In this document: positions 5,026 to 6,238 of the stretch, in pieces
Position numbering within the stretch: position 1 is the first letter of the stretch
Layout: every line of letters starts with the position of its first letter
Assembly: GCF_019402445.1 (NCBI RefSeq)
Contig: NZ_SRZM01000246.1
Coordinates: 1 to 6,238, forward strand
Length of the DNA: 6,238 bases
Origin: Brachyspira pilosicoli
Lineage (GTDB): Bacteria > Spirochaetota > Brachyspiria > Brachyspirales > Brachyspiraceae
Direction of reading: 5' to 3'
Notes under the pieces: model-generated
What the model was told of the DNA's origin: nothing
Database searches by the model: none
The model's input: the letters and a program-made list of their open reading frames with translations, nothing else
Program-made: the position numbers and the translations under genes

Positions 5026-6153
5026 ATGAAATTTAGATGTTTAAAAAAAGATATAGTAAAATCTATTGGAGTTACAGAAAATGTTGTTGAAGGAAAAGTA
5101 ATATACAATATAGAAAGTAATGTGCTTTTTCATCTTGCTGGCAATATGCTTACATTAACTGCTACTGATGGTTCTGTTTGGGCAAGAAGCAGAATTGTGC
5201 TTGATGACTATGAGGGCGAAGGCACTGTTGCTGTATATGCTAAAAAAATAAGCTCTATACTTAAAGAAATGCCTGACGGTATGATTACTATAAATGTTGA
5301 AGAAAATGAAAAAATTAATATAGAATCTGAAAACGGTAAAACTAAACACTTAATTATTGGTATGAAAACTGATGATTTCCCTTCTTATCCTGAAAGCAAT
5401 GGAGATATTAACTATATAATGCTTCCTACAAAAGAATTGGTTACTATGATTAATAAAACAATATCTTCAATAGCTAAAGAGCCTTTTAAACCTGCTTTAA
5501 GGGGTATATGCTTTGAAAAAACTGATTCTAAATTTTTGGCAGTTGCTACAGACGGAAGAAGAATGGCTATTATAGAGAGAGAATTTGAAGGAATTGATGC
5601 TGGTTCTTTCTCAATAATCATAGAGCCTAAAGTATTAAATGAGATATTAGTTACAGCTAATTATGATGAAGTTGAACAGGTAAAAATGGGTGTTGATGGT
5701 CAGCAGGTATATTTCCAAGTTGGTAAATATGACTTTGTATCTAGCCTTATAGAAGGAAAATATCCTAACTTTAGGCAGGTTATACCTAAAGAGTTCGCTT
5801 ATAGTTTTAGGGTAAACAAAAATGACTTGCTTGATGCTATTAGAAGAGTAGTTCCTATGATTAATGATGTTCGCTCTAAGAGAATGATACTTACTGTTTC
5901 TGAGGAGTCTTTAAAAGTTAAAGGTATAAACCAAGAAATGGGAGAATCTTTAGAAGAGATAGACATAAAATATACAGGTGAAGAGCATTCTGTTGCTTAT
6001 AATTATACTTATATTCAAGATGTAATAAAACAAATAGATTCTGAAATAGTTACATTTATGGTTAATAAGGACTCAAGCCCTACTATAGTGAGAGAAATAG
6101 AGAGAGAGGATTATTATTTCATCATTATGCCTATGAGCATTGGCGAAGAGTAA
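5026..6153 (+). CDS. dnaN: DNA polymerase III beta subunit (sliding clamp)
   Basis: The ring-shaped homodimer that tethers DNA polymerase III and other DNA enzymes to DNA. The 375-aa length fits the family (about 365-380) and covers three clamp domains: about 1-125, 128-250 and 255-372. Recognisable family sequence includes LTLTATDGSVWA (42-53), FKPALRGICFE (154-164) and VATDGRRMA (173-181) in domain 2. LIEGKYPNFRQVIP (241-254) marks the domain 2/3 link, and FIIMPMSI (365-372) is the C-terminal strand that forms the partner-binding pocket. In the E. coli protein the chain ends MPMRL; here it reads MPMSI followed by three extra residues, GEE. The ATG has a strong GAGG at 5017-5020, 5 nt upstream. 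The gene is monocistronic as far as the window shows. Neither dnaA nor recF is adjacent on the sides visible, and the upstream neighbour is a divergent dehydrogenase. Confidence 0.97.
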   Translation: MKFRCLKKDIVKSIGVTENVVEGKVIYNIESNVLFHLAGNMLTLTATDGSVWARSRIVLDDYEGEGTVAVYAKKISSILKEMPDGMITINVEENEKINIESENGKTKHLIIGMKTDDFPSYPESNGDINYIMLPTKELVTMINKTISSIAKEPFKPALRGICFEKTDSKFLAVATDGRRMAIIEREFEGIDAGSFSIIIEPKVLNEILVTANYDEVEQVKMGVDGQQVYFQVGKYDFVSSLIEGKYPNFRQVIPKEFAYSFRVNKNDLLDAIRRVVPMINDVRSKRMILTVSEESLKVKGINQEMGESLEEIDIKYTGEEHSVAYNYTYIQDVIKQIDSEIVTFMVNKDSSPTIVREIEREDYYFIIMPMSIGEE

Positions 6154-6171
6154 TTTTTATTATAATATATT

Positions 6172-6216
6172 TTATTTAATAGTTTTATAAAAATATGTTA
6201 TAAAACTATTAAATAA
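6172..6216. repeat. Perfect 19-bp inverted repeat downstream of dnaN (possible terminator)
   Basis: Bases 6172-6190 and 6198-6216 are perfect reverse complements around a 7-base loop (6191-6197). Only one of the 19 pairs is G-C. It begins 19 bp after the dnaN stop codon, where a terminator is expected. However, no U-tract follows on either strand, so it is not a textbook intrinsic terminator. It could be an RNA-stabilising 3' hairpin, an A/T-rich bidirectional terminator or a protein-binding palindrome. No gene is visible from 6154 to 6238. Confidence 0.6.
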
Positions 6217-6238
6217 CAGTAATTGTATACCTTTTATC

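Noticed and set aside
5155..5349. Minus-strand open frame of 64 codons inside dnaN
   Set aside because: It lies entirely antisense to the dnaN domain 1 coding sequence. The Phe/Tyr-rich peptide is what reverse-reading of A/T-rich codons gives.
5412..5621. Minus-strand open frame of 69 codons inside dnaN
   Set aside because: It is antisense to conserved dnaN domain 2, including ATDGRRMA, and nothing supports it as a gene.
3994..6215. A 13-base match (AAACTATTAAATA) between the mraY upstream palindrome and the inverted repeat after dnaN
   Set aside because: By base composition several shared 13-mers are expected by chance in a window this A/T-rich, so no dispersed repeat family is claimed.

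Overview
The window is very AT-rich on both strands and in both coding and intergenic DNA. It has strong A/T third-position codon bias, AGGAG-type Shine-Dalgarno sites and T/A-rich promoters. Gene content plus this composition fits a low-GC anaerobic gut bacterium. A Brachyspira-type spirochaete is my best guess; a low-GC clostridium is the main alternative. This is an inference from gene style and has not been tested against a database.

Layout from left to right. (1) A minus-strand gene runs off the left edge (784 down to 1, no stop). It encodes a soluble, helix-rich, coiled-coil protein of unknown function and has a clear promoter and ribosome binding site. (2) A divergent intergenic region (785-959) carries promoters in both directions. 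(3) On the plus strand come a divergent formamidopyrimidine-DNA glycosylase (Fpg/Nei)-fold protein (960-1616) that has lost the residues expected for catalysis, and then a single-stranded-DNA-binding protein, ssb (1725-2141). (4) On the minus strand, transcribed right to left, are a 7-alpha-hydroxysteroid dehydrogenase-like short-chain dehydrogenase (4857-4057), mraY (3919-2771) and tmk (2721-2110). The 3' end of tmk runs 32 bp into the 3' end of ssb. (5) dnaN, the beta sliding clamp (5026-6153, plus strand), is divergent from the dehydrogenase. It is followed by a perfect 19-bp AT-rich inverted repeat (6172-6216).

How the genes relate: dnaN, ssb, tmk and the Fpg-fold protein all belong to DNA replication, precursor supply or repair. 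mraY is the first membrane step of peptidoglycan synthesis. The dehydrogenase is the accessory gene among them and would act on bile acids in a gut or biliary habitat. The usual neighbours of dnaN (dnaA, recF) and of mraY (murF, murD) are absent from the window, so the order is scrambled relative to the common bacterial arrangement.

I see no CRISPR array, transposase, prophage gene, tRNA or rRNA, and no clear multi-gene novel system. The best candidates for something under-described are the catalytically degenerate Fpg-fold protein with an acidic tail, the unknown coiled-coil protein at the left edge, and the ssb/tmk tail-to-tail overlap that encodes the protein-interaction tip of SSB.
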